Assembly (NCBI RefSeq): GCF_000801105.2
Contig: NC_079511.1
Span: forward strand, 15,089,792 to 15,153,791
Source of the DNA: Raphanus sativus
Lineage: Eukaryota > Streptophyta > Magnoliopsida > Brassicales > Brassicaceae
Direction: 5' to 3'
Length of the DNA: 64,000 nucleotides
Shown piece after piece: positions 1 through 9,755 of this stretch. Within the stretch, counting starts at the first letter, position 1; each line of letters begins with the position of its first letter. The notes beneath the pieces are model-generated. The model had not been told where the DNA came from. It ran no database searches and saw nothing but the letters and a program-made list of their open reading frames with translations. Position numbers and translations under genes: made by a program.

Positions 1-2190
1 ATAACCATCAGGGAACTTAACTTCTGATGCAACCCAGTCAAACAAAGTTGTCTTCGCTTCTTATGACAATCAAAAGATGGGAACATGAATGTTTCTATTA
101 TTCTTGATATGTAACTCACTTCTTCAGCAAAAATCATGTAGGTTAATCCTTGACTTTTTGTTATATTTGCTTCCCTATGACGTTCAGTATTGTATTCATG
201 ATGTTGTCAAAAAAAGTTATTCTCTATATGCATCACAACCAGGTTGTGGCGTAAAAGAAGATCCTTCCAGTAAGGCTGCTCCCAAAATATACTCTTCTTA
301 TGTCAATTGTGAGATACCATATACTCATCTTGCATATTTCCAAGAACATGCCAGTTCCTTCCATGCTTCACAGTTCCCTGAGCTCCGTAATAATCAATTT
401 CTGCTTCGATCTGTTGGCCGGTGAGATGTGGAGGTAGACTGTCTCTGACAACTTTTTTTTTCCTAAACAATGTCTTATTTCTTCTTTAGGGATGGGCAAT
501 GGGAAGAAATCGACGATGACAATCAGTGGTTGAAGAAATACATCCATCGACCGTTTTGGATGCTTCGGCCTAGGGATTAATATGGTCAGAATAGAAATTC
601 TTGTTCCATGCACATGTCCGGCGCAGGTTGTACGGCGTAAGAATAACTTGCCACAAAGAATATTGTCTCCCAGACATACCAAATGGACTAAATCCATCGG
701 TGCACAACCCAAGATAGACATTCCGAATATTTGTAGCGAAATCTGGGCATACCTTGTTGAAATGATTCCACACTCTTACATCTGATGGATGAGCGACCTT
801 GCCATCCCTCTGGACATGTGCAGCATGCCACCTCATCGATGCAGTAGTCCTCTCCAATTGAAGTAATCGTCGATTAATGTTCCACATTCTTTGGTACGGT
901 ATCCTATTCATCACACGTCCTTGCGGTTTGAATCGTGGTTTCTTGCATAATCAACACTCTTCTAATTCTCATCATCCTTCCAGTAGATCATGCAGTTGTC
1001 GATGCAAACATCTATCATATCTGAAGGCAACTCAAGACTATAAACCAATTTTTGAATCTCATAATAAGATTCAGCTAACACATTGTCTTCTGGCAAATAC
1101 TCTTTAAACAACTCCGCCCAAGCATCTATACAATTCTCAGGTAAATTATGATCCGTTTTAATGTTCATCATCCTAGCCGCTAGAGACAATTTAGAGAGAC
1201 CTTCTCTACAACCAGTGTAGATTGGTTGATTTTACAGCATCTAGTATTTCATAAAACCTTTTTGCATCCAAATTAGGTTCTTCTACATTTCTAGTTTCAT
1301 GAGTTATTGTTGTAGTCGTTTCTAAAAATGCATCAGTAATCATGTCTTCAACCCTATCATGATATACCATATGCTCCTCCTGATGGTAACTATATTCATT
1401 ATGCAAATGATTCGATTTTTCATTATTAAAAGCATCTTCAAAATTATTATTACTACTACTAGCTTCATTTCCACCATAACCCTCTCTATGTTGATACCAA
1501 ATATAATATTGTTGTGTAAATCCTCTGTTTACTATGTGCAAATTTTGAGTTCTTGCATTTTCGACAAGGGCATAACATCTTACCGCTTTCCTGCGTGATC
1601 GGTGTACAGCCCGCCTGGTGCATGAATGTCTCTAGCCCGCTTAGAAATGCGTATGTCACTCTACCGGCATAATCTTTATGTGAATACATTCAACTTCGTA
1701 ACTCGTAAAATATTATAGCTATCAACCATTTTTTTCTTGATATCTTTTTTCTTATTTTTTTCTTTGAATTCGTTTGTGTGTTGTTAGCATTGAGAAATGA
1801 CCTTATATATAGAAAATTTTCGAGTTTAGTAAGTGAAGGTATAACAAGGATTTTACAACGAAATGATTTACTAGGGTTTTACATAGTTCTCACATAAGAT
1901 TTACAACGAGTTTACAACAAATTTAGTTAAGTTAAAGTCCATTGAATACACGTTTCCACAAAAAATAACGGTAACATGATTCGTCGTAAAACACTAGTAA
2001 ATGTACGAGGACTTTACAACGAATAATGTTTTTCGATGCAAAGTCGTCGTAAAATTTCATCGATTTTACGTAAAATATATTTTCTTGTAACATTACAGCT
2101 GGTTTCTGACGAAATCGTTTTTCGACGCAATTTCGAATTTACGAGGAAATACGTAAATGTTCGTTGTTATAGTCGCATTTTCTTGTAGTG
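1..2190 (-). mobile_element. CACTA (En/Spm-type) DNA transposon, 5' part, truncated by the window edge
   Basis: The right end at 2177-2190 reads, on the minus strand, CACTACAAGAAAAT, the classic CACTA terminal inverted repeat. The next 3 bases (2191-2193, act) would be the target duplication, but the other end lies outside the window. From about 1840 to 2175 there are many short subterminal repeats of the type TTTACAACGAA / TCGTCGTAAA in both orientations, which in this superfamily bind the transposase. Transposase coding fragments follow at 1-1689 on the minus strand. The combination of terminus, subterminal repeats and TNP2-type coding sequence makes the class secure. Its activity cannot be judged because most of the element is outside. 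Confidence 0.85.
368..1689 (-). pseudogene. CACTA transposase (TNP2-type), N-terminal part, broken
   Basis: Minus-strand fragments in transposase order. The segment 1486-1689 carries the transposase-associated N-terminal domain (start MYSHKDYAGR, then CPCRKCKN). The segment 1206-1541 is an acidic linker. The segment 962-1189 matches the next part of TNP2. The segment 570-914 carries the start of the Transposase_21 core, recognisable by NVYLGLCTDGFSPFGMSG and WQVILTPYNL. The segment 368-721 continues with PRPKHPKRSMDVFLQPL. The pieces lie in different frames with stops between them, so this is either a decayed copy or a gene whose introns I cannot place. The catalytic core beyond this point would lie off the left edge or has been lost. 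Confidence 0.75.
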
Positions 2191-2362
2191 ACTACTGTTT
2201 ATGGAATCAAATAAAAGTTAATTTGAAGTTAATTCGATTAGAAACATTATGTTTATTATTTGTTTTCTTGTGGTTATGTATTATATATATCAAAGCCAAA
2301 AGCCTAAAATACAGTCTGGTTTTTATTTCTATCGCGAATGTGTTTTTAAAGCTCTGTATCAT

Positions 2363-2530
2363 CAGTGGCGGAGGGAGAAAATATTATTGTTGGGGACATA
2401 AACAAAAATAGGGGGCAAAAAAAATTTATGACTAGGGGCATTATATAGATTTATGGCTGTAAGTTATACTAATTTTCTTAATCTTGATGGGTTCATTAAC
2501 CCCTTGTTGTTGGCTGTGGCTCAGCCACTA
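2363..2530. mobile_element. Short non-autonomous hAT element (MITE)
   Basis: The ends are near-inverted repeats: CAGTGGCGGAGGG on the left and TAGTGGCTGAGCC read inward from the right. The element is flanked by a perfect 8-bp direct repeat, tgtatcat, at 2355-2362 and 2531-2538. An 8-bp target duplication with CAGTGGC-type ends is typical of hAT transposons. The 168-bp interior has no coding sequence. Confidence 0.75.
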
Positions 2531-2634
2531 TGTATCATTGTGATCACAAATTCTTTTTATAATACTCTTTTAAAAGTCTTTTATAATACAAACAAGCACT
2601 AACACAACCCAACATGATATTATATTTTGTTTAA

Positions 2635-2722
2635 CCTTTTATTTTGTTTTATTGCTAGCATCAATATTCTGTAGGTGACTTAGGTCCTTTTATTTTGTTT
2701 TGTTGCTGGAATCAATATCCGG
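2635..2722. repeat. Short tandem duplication in an AT-rich spacer
   Basis: Two imperfect copies of a block starting CCTTTTATTTTGTTTT and running through a GCTAGCATCAATATTC / GCTGGAATCAATATCC segment. The rest of 2540-3114 is AT-rich spacer without recognisable genes. Confidence 0.5.
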
Positions 2723-3114
2723 TCAATATATAATACTTATTTGAACTTTATTTCTGAGATAACGAAGTTCGTAATCTCTTAGTTAGCCAACACCAAAACC
2801 ACTTCATATCTAGTGTTCTTATATAATTATTTTCCTATTTGGGTATTATATGTCGGATCTTAGGATCATTTTAGGTATCATTTCAGCCCTATCGTTTAGG
2901 TTTCCGTATCTCTTATTAGATATTCAAAAGCTTCTATAAGATTGATTTGTTTTTAGGTATAGAAACATTTAAAATATTTTATTAGCATACTGTGGCTTAA
3001 AAGTTAGAAGAACTATATTCTAAACTTATGGCATGTTCTAAGTTGCAGTTCATTTATATCTTTGTATAGCCATTCCAGATATTATCCATCCACCAGATTT
3101 TCATATAATATGGA

Positions 3115-3796
3115 CTAGATCTTGACCCGCGCTTTGGAAGCGCGGAATATTTTACGATGAAAAATTTCATTAATAACTTAACAAATATTTTGGTAATTTT
3201 TAAAGAGTGTATTTAAAATATTTTTGCATTTAAATCAGTGTTTTTAAATCCAACCCGATTGTGATTATACCGGTTAATCCGAAGATCTGACAATTCAATT
3301 TAGATTTTAAAAATATTCATATTAAAAATATCACAAAAATCCGAGACTAACCGATTGAACTGATGGATGACCGATATGTAATCTGATTTGATTTAAATTG
3401 TAATAGTTTCATAATTTGTAATCTTATAATCCAAATTTTAAAGTTCATTATTTTGCAATTTATGAATTATGACGTTTCTACAAAATTTTAAAGAGAAAAT
3501 GATAGATATAAAATAACAAAAATTAATAACTAAGATTAATTACTAAAAATAGTAGTTATTTTATAAAAATATATTGTTTGGAAACATTGATAGTAGTATA
3601 AAAATATATTGTTTGGAAACATTGATAGTAGTATAAAGAAATAAGTATATTGTTTGGAAACATGATAGTAGTATAAAGAAAGGAATATTAGTGATTTAAT
3701 GTAGGTTTAACTATAAAGTATAAAAGTGTATTTAATTTAAAAACTTACAAAATAAATGTTAAGTCCAACATAATGTTTCTGTTTTAATAAGATAGA
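3115..3796 (-). mobile_element. Non-autonomous Helitron (682 bp), both ends visible
   Basis: Read on the minus strand, the element begins TCTATCTTATTAAAAC at 3796 and ends with a GC-rich hairpin (GCGCTT/AAGCGC, 3128-3143) followed by CTAG at 3115-3118. It is flanked by A and T, the usual Helitron AT target. It is of the short ATREP-like type common in Brassicaceae, with no Rep/helicase gene. Inside, at about 3560-3680, a 40-bp unit containing ATATTGTTTGGAAACAT is repeated three times. Confidence 0.75.
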
Positions 3797-4289
3797 TGTA
3801 TGGTGTTTGTATTAATGAAGAGTCCGAATCGAAACTCTAATTAATCTTTTTAACACGTGAAAATAAGCATTTAGTCATTTTATACAACTAGAGTGGCCAA
3901 CTATATAAGAAACTATCACACCATAGAAAAGATTAAGGCCTTGAATGTTTTCTGCGGTATGAGTAATACGCACTGCAGTTCAACAAGTCGGTTACCATTC
4001 TTTTTTTTCACAAGAACTACAAGAACTGAAAAGAGTATTATAGGTGTGGTTGGAAGTATATTATTATAGGAAAACATTTTTATTATTCTAATTGCTAAAA
4101 ATTCAAAAACACATATTTAATCATTAATATTTTATTTATAGTATATGCATATATTAATTTTCAAATATGTAAGATTTAAATAAATTAATTTAATATTTAT
4201 TATTATATAGAACTATTTGCAAAATTAACTCAAAATTTAAAGTCAATCCTAAACCTAACTCATGTTTTTTATTTTATTTTTCTTTTACT

Positions 4290-4690
4290 CTATTCACCCC
4301 AAAAGTTCAAATTATTCACGAAAATACTATTAGTTTTTTTTTTTGAAAATTGCATATTTACTCTTTCAACCTCACCATCTTCAAATATTTACAAGATTAC
4401 CATTACCATCAATACACCAACCACCATGAACAACCAATTTGAAACTTTTAATGCACCTCAAATCGAGTTACACTTATTCTTTCTCAATATTCACCCACAA
4501 GTTCATATTATTCACGAGAATGCCATTAGTTTTTTTCTTTTCGAAAATTGCATTTTTACTCTCTCAACCTCATTATCTTCAAATATTTACAAGATTACCA
4601 TTACCATCAATACATCAACCACCGTGAACACCCATTTTGAAGCTCTTAATGCACCTCAAATCAATTTACACTCATTCTTTCTCAATTCTT
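4290..4690. repeat. Two tandem copies of a roughly 200-bp unit
   Basis: A block beginning near 4290 (ACTCTATTCACCCCAAAAG) recurs near 4485 and runs to about 4690. Shared words include CAAATATTTACAAGATTACC and TAATGCACCTCAAATC. An open frame at 4426-4746 is produced by this duplication and has no recognisable protein signature. The unit sits just left of the palindrome-rich foldback and may belong to the same element, since at 4215 the words ATTTGCAAAATTAACTC resemble the end sequence seen at 61694 and 14965. Confidence 0.6.
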
Positions 4691-4889
4691 ATGAACTAAA
4701 AACAACATCTCTTTCACTTTCTCTCTACATTCATCTAAAAACTTAAGATTATGTATCTAAAAATTTTATGCTTCATAAAGCCATTAATGCTTACGATTCT
4801 TAGTTGATCACTTTTGTTTGAGATCCTAGGTGCTTGGAGAAGATTTATGTGTGCTAAACTAGTTATTTCACTGGTTGAAACTATGAAAT

Positions 4890-5800
4890 CAGTTTTTTTT
4901 TTCAGATCTGTTCGCATAGACGACTTCCGGGTAAGTCGTCTGGCTGTAGACGACTTCCATGGAAGTCTTCTAGTCAATGCAGAGGTTAGTTTTGCAATTG
5001 ACTCTTAAGTGTGTTTTTTAGAGACTACTTACATGAAAGTCGTCCATCTTGGTTTGTTAAAAAAAGTTTCGAGACAACTTCCATGTAAGTCGTCTCGGGT
5101 AAACATGTTAGTTTTGCATTTACCGAATTGTGTCAAAATTTTGAATTTTCCTATACAACTTACATGTAAGTCATCCAGTAGAAAATTAAAAAAAATAATA
5201 TTTTATTAAACCTAGATGACTTCCATGTAAATCGTCTCATGTTTGTTTTGCAATTGAAAAATAAAACTTAAAATTTTAATTTTTTTTCTAAACGAGTTAC
5301 ACCTAAGTTATCGGTTAGGCGATTTACACGAAAGTCGTCCATGATTTTATTCTAAGATTCTAGTCAAACCTTTCTTATCTTGGACGACTTCCATGTAAGT
5401 CATCAGACGGACAACTTCCATGTAAGTCGTCTAGAAAAAAAATAAAATTTTTATTTTTATTTCTTAATTAACATGAGACGACTTATACGGAAGTTTTTTA
5501 GGTATAATAAAATATTATTTTTTAATTTTTCTACTAGACGACTTTTGTGTAAGCCGTTTAGGAAAAGTAAAATTTTGACACAATCCGGTCAACTGCAAAA
5601 CTAACCCTGGTTACTCTAGACGACTTATGGATAAGTCGTCTCAATGTCTTTTCGAGATTTTTTGTTTACAAGAAAGTTGGACGACTTCCAGATACGTCGT
5701 CTCTAGAAAACACATTTAAAAGTCAATTGCAAAAATCACCTTCTAGACGACTTCCACGGAAGTCGTCAAGTCGTCTACGTCAATGTTTGATAAACTTTCA
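4890..5800. repeat. Foldback (large inverted repeat) built from GACGACTTNCATGNAAGTCGTC palindromes
   Basis: About 14 imperfect palindromes of roughly 22-26 bp lie 40-70 bp apart (for example at 4920, 4946, 5071, 5385, 5420, 5620, 5742). The whole region also folds on itself. The spacer following the second palindrome (TTTTGCAATTGACTCTTAAG, about 4990) recurs inverted at about 5735, and the spacer AATTGTGTCAAAATTTT at 5127 recurs inverted at about 5580. The centre lies near 5345-5375. The arms are each about 430 bp and clearly diverged but alignable by eye. No coding sequence was seen. The transcript would form a long hairpin. Confidence 0.75.
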
Positions 5801-6435
5801 TTTTCTCTCAAACTAAAAAAACCTTTTAACATTTTCTTGTTAATTCATGTATATTGGTCAAGTTGTAGTACTTAGGGATCGAATCCACATGGAGCTGGGG
5901 CACACACTATATCTTGTTATAACTAAGTTAGGTTGAAGATTTCAAAAATTGCTCAATTGATTGATTTGGAGGTTTAACAGATATGATAAAGGCGCTAGAC
6001 TTAGGATTTCTATTCAGGTTATCAAGATTATAATGATATGAATGCTTATGTGAGATACTTGCATAATATTAAAGAACCCAACAGTAACAATAACCGTATC
6101 ACTATCGTTTTCTGGGTTATCTATTACTAGATCCAATGATTCACTACACGCGCACGTCATAATCAGGAAGACATCGATCAATTTTTTGTCGAACGTATCG
6201 ATCGACATAGCCTTGCGTCAATCAATCGATATATCTATAGTAGAATCGATGCACCTCGAGTAAGCTTTAAGCGCGGGTTGATAACAATTCACTAGGAGTT
6301 TGCTAGACCATGTTGTCGCTTGCGCCTAGCAAATCCTAACTCAGAGAAGATAGATCGAAAGATAAATCCACTATTATCATGTATAGGTTAGCTACTCCTA
6401 CACAAGCATTAAGAACAATCTTCTAAGATGAATAT

Positions 6436-7763
6436 TGTTGGTGTCAAAATCGGTCAAGACGGAATCGATGCCCGAAAGTCCTCGAAAAACCAAGTTTCAG
6501 TTAAAACCTCAAAAAACCAAGAAAAAGAATAACCAAAGCGGGTTACCCGACAAGCACGGGTCTAGTTGCAGACGGGTGCGATCACGTCACGGCCCCGGGG
6601 GCCGGCGGCAGCGACCACGTCACGGCCCCAGGCGCCGGCGGAAGCGACCACGTCACGGCCCTGAGTGCCGGCGGCAGCGACCCTGTCACGGCCCCGGGCG
6701 GCAGCGACCCTGTCACGGCCACGGGCGCCGGGGCAGCGACAGCGTCACGGCCCTGGGCGCCGGCGAGCGTGGCCACACCGCGGTCCTGTGCGGCCAATTC
6801 CTCGTAAAACCATCCCGACTTTAGTCCAATCACATACTTTGCATCCTTGCTCGAAGCCTTGTAGTTAAAATCCATGAAATCGTGAATATAAAACCCCCGT
6901 TTCGTTTCGATCGGAATGATTGGGAAAGTTTCGAAAAACCGCGAAAGGTTTGGTTAACAGAAAGATTTCCATTCATCGTATAAAACGATTACGGTTATTC
7001 TAAAACACCAATCATCTCAACTATTCTAGGAAATGGGGTTCCTTCGGAAGACCGATACCATGACATAGTATTTTCTCGTAAAATCGTAAAAACATCGAAG
7101 GTCGAAAAAACGGCCCGAAAAATGCCCGAATACGACCGGATGGCCCGCTTACGATTTTTTAAAGATGAAGCTCGAGATAAATATGACGGTTTATGTTTAT
7201 CTTTTCATGAAAAGATAAATGTCAAGTTTCCAAAGATAAATGTCAAGTTTCCAAAGATAAATGTCAAGTTTCCCGAAGATAAACGTCAAGTTTCTCGATA
7301 AACATGAAGATCGAAAAAAAATGGAAAAAGTCTGATACGCGACAGATTTGGCCCAAAGGAAGGATAAACCGACCTAGAAGGAGTACATAAGGAGAGCTTG
7401 GGGTAAAGAGCACGGGGAGAACAAATTTTGCAGCAAACTCAGCACTTATAGCAACTTAGGCATTTTTCCGTTTTTACTAGCGAGCTACAACTCAACTAGG
7501 TTAGAATTAGGCGGTTAGACTAGCGAACTGATCAACATCTCTCGTAGCTGATCTCTTACTTGTTGTTCACGCTTAAACGCAAATTCGGAAATAAGATCTT
7601 TTGCTCTACTTTTGTTCTTACAATTTTACTATTCCAAATTTTTCATCATACTGATTGTGTTGTGCGTGGCCCAGCAGATATTCGGGACCTTCATGGAAAG
7701 TTAGGTTTACTTGACTTTCGTCCGATTTAACAAAATTCGACGGTGTGAATTTCGGTTCCCACA
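6436..7763 (+). mobile_element. Solo LTR A (1328 bp) nested in Athila-like LTR copy 1
   Basis: Begins TGTTGGTGTCAAAATCGG and ends GGTTCCCACA, flanked by the 5-bp duplication aatat (6431-6435 and 7764-7768). There is no internal retrotransposon sequence, so it is a solo LTR left by recombination. It contains a GC-rich tandem array at about 6580-6770 (unit about 30 bp with GCGACCACGTCACGGCCC) and three to four copies of AGATAAATGTCAAGTTTCC at about 7205-7290. An open frame of 129 codons at 6435-6824 arises from the GC-rich array and looks non-functional. Confidence 0.85.
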
Positions 7764-8260
7764 AATATCACAACTCAAGTATTCATATTTGGGGCTAATC
7801 CTTCAAAACCTATTTGAATCCAAAATCTAACAAGGTGTTTACTCAGACATAGCTAAGCAAAACATCATAAACATTAAATTAAACTGCATAGAATAGATAG
7901 ATGAATAGAAAGTAATGGTGTTCAAGAAACCTCTAATTAGTAACTCTCTTTCTCACAACTTTGTAAAACTCTCTCAACTCACTAAACGGCTGTCTTGCTT
8001 CAAACACTTAAGGAGGGTATAAACGTTAGGAGCATCATGATAATTAGATGGAATCTTGGGCTTCAAGTCGGCTGTGAACAAACTGGGCTTCTGCGTGTTT
8101 CCTATCATCGATATCATTGAGTGTGTATCGATCGATTTGTCTCTCTCCGTGTCGACCTCAAGTGGTCGTTATGGTCATCTCGGGTGAAATCTATAAAGTG
8201 CTCAAAAATGCCCCAAATTCAGCATCTTTCCTACAATTGCTCCTGAACCTGTAAATATGC

Positions 8261-9567
8261 TGTGGGAACCGAAATTCGCACCGTCAATACTTCGTATATT
8301 TTAGGAAAGTAGGAAAATCCTAATTTCCCAGAGGTCCCGGATTTCTGAGAAACCACACGCCAAGCAATCAGAACACAAAAATAAACGAGAAATAAAATAA
8401 GAAATCGTAAAAAGAGAGCAAGAAGGAATTTTATTCCGAATCTGCGTATGAGCGTAACAACAAGGTAACGTGCTTCGGCTACGAGAGCTGTCGGCGAGAT
8501 CCCTAGTCTAATACCCGAAGGTGGCTAAACCTAAATTGAGTCGCAGCTCGAATAACAAAAACGGAAAAATTCCTAAATCGCTCTAAGTGCTAAGTTTGCT
8601 CTGAGAAAAGTCTCTCTCTTATGCCTCTCGCCTTGAGCTCCTTATATACTCCCTCCTAGGTCGGTTTACGCTTCCCCCTTTTGCCCTTAAGCTGTGATAG
8701 TCGAAAAATAGAAATATTCCATTTTTTCCGATCTTCATGATTATCTGCGGAAAGTTTCTATTTATCCGCGGAAACTGATGTTTATCCTGCAAGCATAAAC
8801 CATCATAAGATTTATTGGATTTTTAAAAATTGTAAGTGGGCCTCGAATCAAGTTTGGGACCCTTTGGGCCTTCTTTCGATATGAGACGTTTGTTATGATT
8901 TCTCCGATAAAATTAAGTTTCTGCGGTTTCATTGTAAACCGATAAGACGATCCCATTTGATCGAGAGATTGCTCTGCTCGGAGCTCGGTTGCTATAGCGA
9001 CCGAGCTGTAATCGAGGCTCGGTCGTTATAGCGACCAAGCGTGATTCCGTGATCCGATCGCTATAACAATCGAGCTCTTGTTCGTGACCCGATCGCCATC
9101 GCGATTGGATTTGTGCCATGGAGTGAAATCCATCGTCCAAGCGTCTGAAACCATTGTGATACTACGGTGCTTTTAGGATGTTTGTTTGCGGATGTTTGGA
9201 CCTTCGATGATATCGTATCGTTGTTAAGAAATCGTTGATTTCTTAGATCGTTGATTAATCGTTGCTTTCTTAAGTCGTTGATTAAGAAATCGTTGATTTC
9301 TTAAGTCGTTGATTAAGAAATCGTTGATTTCTTAAGTCGTTGATTAAGAAATCGTTATTTTCTTAAATCGTTGATTAAGAAATCGTTCTTTTAAGAAATC
9401 GTTGTTTTTAAGAAATTGTTGTATTAAAACAAGATTTTCCCGCAAGTTTTTCGTATAAGTTTTTCGTATACGTTTTCCTTTCTTAAAAACGTAGAAATTC
9501 TTAAGTAAATATTTTTTTAACAGAAATTTGGATGCCAACTTTGCCTTGTCCGATTTCGACCCCAACA
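8261..9567 (-). mobile_element. Solo LTR B (1307 bp), same family as A, opposite orientation
   Basis: The plus strand begins TGTGGGAACCGAAATTC and ends CGACCCCAACA. Its reverse complement therefore starts TGTTGGGGTCGAAATCGG and ends GGTTCCCACA, matching solo LTR A. It is flanked by the 5-bp duplication tatgc (8256-8260 and 9568-9572). It carries its own tandem arrays: CTCGGTCGCTATAGCGACC-type units at about 8975-9110, and six or more copies of AAGAAATCGTTGATTTCTTA-type units at about 9225-9420. Confidence 0.85.
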
Positions 9568-9677
9568 TATGCTATCTAGACTCCAAATGCATTAAATATA
9601 TCCTAAAACTCCTATATACCATGACTAAAATCGGGTCAAATTCATGGTATATTATATGGTTTTTACAAACTCATGTT

Positions 9678-9751
9678 TTCGTTGTAGTATAGTGGTAAGA
9701 TTCCCTCCTGTCACGCGGGTGACCCGGGTTTGATCCACGGGAACGGCGCCA
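9678..9751 (+). pseudogene. tRNA-Asp(GTC)-derived sequence ending in CCA, located at the PBS of an Athila-like LTR
   Basis: The segment matches essentially the whole of plant tRNA-Asp, from TTCGTTGTAGTATAGTGG through the anticodon arm with GTC (CCTGTCACGCGGG) and the T-arm to GAACGGCG followed by CCA at 9749-9751. One base is missing in the D-loop region, and mismatches break the acceptor, anticodon and T stems, so it should not work as a tRNA. The non-genomic CCA joins the usual AATT spacer and the LTR end at 9756. Known biology: Athila-type elements prime with the 3' end of tRNA-Asp, normally giving an 18-nt PBS only. Here the homology extends through the whole tRNA. Confidence 0.8.
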
Positions 9752-9755
9752 AATT

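Larger units (their letters stand above)
5856..9654 (-). mobile_element. Athila-like LTR (copy 1), 5' end missing about 48 bp, split by two nested solo LTRs
   Basis: The stretches 5856-6435, 7769-8255 and 9573-9654 align in order with the complete LTR at 9756-11007. The plus-strand left end lacks the first 48 bases of the LTR (TGATACGTGCTC...). The right end reads CATGGTATATTA instead of CATGGTATATCA, a one-base loss of the terminal TG/CA. Two insertions interrupt it (6436-7763 and 8261-9567), each with its own 5-bp duplication. No coding sequence belongs to this LTR; the short open frames in it are chance. Confidence 0.8.

Noticed and set aside
4426..4746. 106-codon possible small protein
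   Set aside because: The frame spans two copies of a 200-bp tandem repeat, is hydrophobic/Thr-rich by composition, and has no gene context.
4890..5800. CRISPR-like array of regularly spaced palindromes
   Set aside because: Spacers are matched in inverted order, not unique, and the context is a plant genome; a foldback repeat explains it.
6435..6875. Arg/His/Pro-rich open frames on both strands
   Set aside because: Produced by the 30-bp GC-rich tandem array inside solo LTR A.
9225..9420. CRISPR-like array of AAGAAATCGTTGATTTC units
   Set aside because: Plant nuclear DNA; units are contiguous tandem repeats without unique spacers, inside a solo LTR.
9678..9751. A working tRNA-Asp gene
   Set aside because: One base is missing in the D region, mismatches occur in three stems, the T-loop TTCGATC is changed to TTTGATC, and the sequence carries an encoded CCA and sits exactly at an LTR primer site.
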